From contig JAEWRS010000098.1 of NCBI GenBank assembly GCA_023398855.1, positions 1 to 7,298 of the forward strand: DNA of 7,298 nt. The letters run 5' to 3'. This DNA is from Bacillota bacterium. Its GTDB lineage: Bacteria; Bacillota; Clostridia; Lachnospirales; Lachnospiraceae. Below the pieces are notes generated by a model. The model worked only from the letters and a program-made list of their open reading frames with translations. It ran no database searches and was not told the DNA's origin. The first letter of the stretch is position 1. Each line of letters begins with the position of its first letter. This document shows positions 6,178 through 7,298 of this stretch, piece by piece. Both the position numbers and the translations under genes were made by a program.

Positions 6178-7095
6178 ATGAGTGTTGGAAAAAAGACAAC
6201 TGCAATTGTAGGAATGGGAGCACTGGGAATGTTATATGCCAGCCAGATATCTGCTGGCCTTGGCCCTGAGTCCGTTTTCTTTCTTGGCGACCGTGAACGC
6301 ATAGACCGTTACAGCCAGATGCCCTTCTCCATAAACGGAATTCCACATTCCTTCCAGATTATTGATTGCGAAAAGGCACTGCCAGTGGATTTTCTTATGG
6401 TAGCTGTCAAATACGGTGCCCTTTCTTCCGCCCTGGATACCATGGAGGCCAGCATCGGGCCTGATACCACCATCATATCGGTTATGAATGGAATCGACAG
6501 TGAAGAGATCCTTGCAGAACGGTTCGGTCAGGAAAAAGTGCTTTATTGTATTGCCCAGGGAATGGATGCCATGAGATTCGGCTCCAGGCTGACTTATACC
6601 CGCTCAGGAACCCTCTATCTTGGAACCAGAACAATCGGTCAGGAATCTCGGCTTAAGGACTTAACCGAATACTTTGACAAAGCCGGAGTATCTTATAAGG
6701 CAGAGGAGGACATCGTAAAACGGCTTTGGGGAAAATTCATGCTGAATGTGGGAATCAACCAGACTTGTATGGCCTTTGAAACCGATTACGGCGGAGTGCT
6801 GGCTCCTGGAGAGGCTTATGACGTCCTGATCGGGGCCATGAAAGAAGTAATTTCCCTATCTCAAAAAGAAGGGGTCAGCTTATCGGAAGAGGATATGACA
6901 TTCTACTTTAACCTGATTAAAACGCTTTCACCAGAAAGCGTTCCTTCCATGCGTCAGGACGGAATCGTCCACCGGTACTCAGAAGTGGAAATGTTTTCCG
7001 GTGTGGTCCGCCGTCTGGCTAAGAAACATGGGCTGATGGTTCCTGTCAATGATATGCTTTATGAGAAAATCAAGGAAATAGAAGCAGCCTATTAA
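6178..7095 (+). CDS. Ketopantoate reductase (ApbA/PanE) family NAD(P)-dependent dehydrogenase
   Basis: Cytoplasmic oxidoreductase, 305 residues from the ATG at 6178. PanE reduces 2-dehydropantoate to pantoate with NADPH in pantothenate and CoA synthesis. An N-terminal Rossmann fold opens with TAIVGMGALG, the dinucleotide loop GMGALG at 12-17. VDFLMVAVKY at 70-79 and MNG at 103-105 follow, with N104 matching the substrate-side Asn. The helical C-terminal domain holds KFMLN with K186 and N190 (the K-x3-N catalytic pattern), PSMRQD with S257, and SEVE with E269. The 12-residue step from S257 to E269 equals that of S244/E256 in E. coli PanE. All key residues are present, so it should be active. 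Its neighbours include no panB, panC or panD, and many members of this family act on other 2-oxo acids, so I give no gene symbol. Confidence 0.9.
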   Translation: MSVGKKTTAIVGMGALGMLYASQISAGLGPESVFFLGDRERIDRYSQMPFSINGIPHSFQIIDCEKALPVDFLMVAVKYGALSSALDTMEASIGPDTTIISVMNGIDSEEILAERFGQEKVLYCIAQGMDAMRFGSRLTYTRSGTLYLGTRTIGQESRLKDLTEYFDKAGVSYKAEEDIVKRLWGKFMLNVGINQTCMAFETDYGGVLAPGEAYDVLIGAMKEVISLSQKEGVSLSEEDMTFYFNLIKTLSPESVPSMRQDGIVHRYSEVEMFSGVVRRLAKKHGLMVPVNDMLYEKIKEIEAAY

Positions 7096-7144
7096 TAAAA
7101 ATCTATTTACATAAATATAAATGAGATAACAGCGTGCAAAAAAA

Positions 7145-7148
7145 GGGG
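7145..7148 (+). promoter_or_regulatory. Ribosome binding site before a TTG start
   Basis: GGGG, within AAAAGGGG, lies 7 bases before the TTG at 7156 and only 1 base before another TTG at 7150. The spacing favours 7156. No ATG exists in this frame nearby. Confidence 0.5.
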
Positions 7149-7155
7149 CTTGGAT

Positions 7156-7298
7156 TTGGAAAAAATTCTTGATGATAATTATTATGATTTATTTATCAAA
7201 AATGCACTCATTCCACAACAAAAAGTCAACCGTGACTTGACTTACCTCAATGAAGTATTTTCTTTGGAACATGTTCCCATTGAATCCTTGAACCTATG
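7156..7298 (+). CDS. Probable S8 (subtilisin-like) peptidase, N-terminal fragment
   Basis: An open frame runs off the right edge without a stop, about 47 codons from the TTG at 7156. The product begins EKILDDNYYDLFIKN and continues LTYLNEVFSLEHVPIESL. From memory, many clostridial and Lachnospiraceae S8 peptidases (CspA/CspB relatives) open with an ILDxNYYDLIIxN segment followed by a TYLNxxxSLLHVP segment, which this resembles closely. No catalytic Asp, His or Ser lies in the visible part, so the call rests on the N-terminal pattern alone. It is 60 bases after the reductase stop, with no clear terminator or promoter between. A different protein sharing this short N-terminus cannot be excluded. 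Confidence 0.55.
   Translation, partial: MEKILDDNYYDLFIKNALIPQQKVNRDLTYLNEVFSLEHVPIESLNL

Noticed and set aside
5997..6302. Minus-strand open frame of 101 codons across the lipoprotein end and reductase start
   Set aside because: It lies opposite the Rossmann motif of the reductase and the end of the lipoprotein gene, with a composition unlike a folded protein.
1..7298. Defence system, prophage, transposon or CRISPR signal
   Set aside because: No spaced identical repeats, transposase, integrase, nuclease or terminal inverted repeats were seen. All long frames belong to transport, regulation and metabolism families.

Overview
The window looks like chromosomal DNA from a low-to-moderate GC Gram-positive anaerobe, most likely a clostridium of the Lachnospiraceae type. 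This rests on purine-rich AGGAGG-type ribosome sites before nearly every gene, lipobox-type lipoproteins, a sigma-A-type promoter, and the start of a subtilisin-family gene that resembles those I remember from Lachnospiraceae. The placement is inference. No mobile element, CRISPR array, tRNA or rRNA gene was seen.

Left part, minus strand, about 4530 down to the left edge: one operon of five genes reading leftward. In transcription order it holds two ABC permease subunits (4447-3614 and 3621-2839), an ABC ATPase with a TOBE-type tail (2827-1793), a lipoprotein solute-binding protein (1682-609) and the first 198 residues of an adenine-deaminase-family amidohydrolase (595 to the edge). The order B-C-A-D matches PotABCD-type importers (polyamine, phosphonate, iron or thiamine class). 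The genes overlap or are spaced by 11-13 bases, except for a 110-base gap before the binding protein that holds small hairpins. A strong promoter, TTGACG-N17-TATAAT, lies at 4561-4533. The simplest reading is that the transporter brings in a small nitrogenous compound and the amidohydrolase deaminates or hydrolyses it. By eye the binding protein lacks the PotD polyamine-contact residues, so the polyamine label should not be copied over.

Middle, 4448-4670: a 223-base AT-rich divergent control region between the operon and a LysR-type regulator (4671-5600, plus strand). It holds the operon promoter, a GCTAT-N4-ATAGC dyad, and CTAT half-sites at 22-base steps, which fit LysR-type control of the operon.

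Right part, plus strand: a small lipoprotein of unknown function (5684-6151), then 26 bases later a ketopantoate reductase (ApbA/PanE) family protein (6178-7095), probably co-transcribed. At the right edge is the N-terminus of a likely S8 (subtilisin-like) peptidase starting with TTG at about 7156.

Overall this is an ordinary catabolic and transport locus. The points most worth following are the substrate of the transporter plus amidohydrolase pair, the LysR operator layout and the unknown lipoprotein. I found no convincing new type of system.
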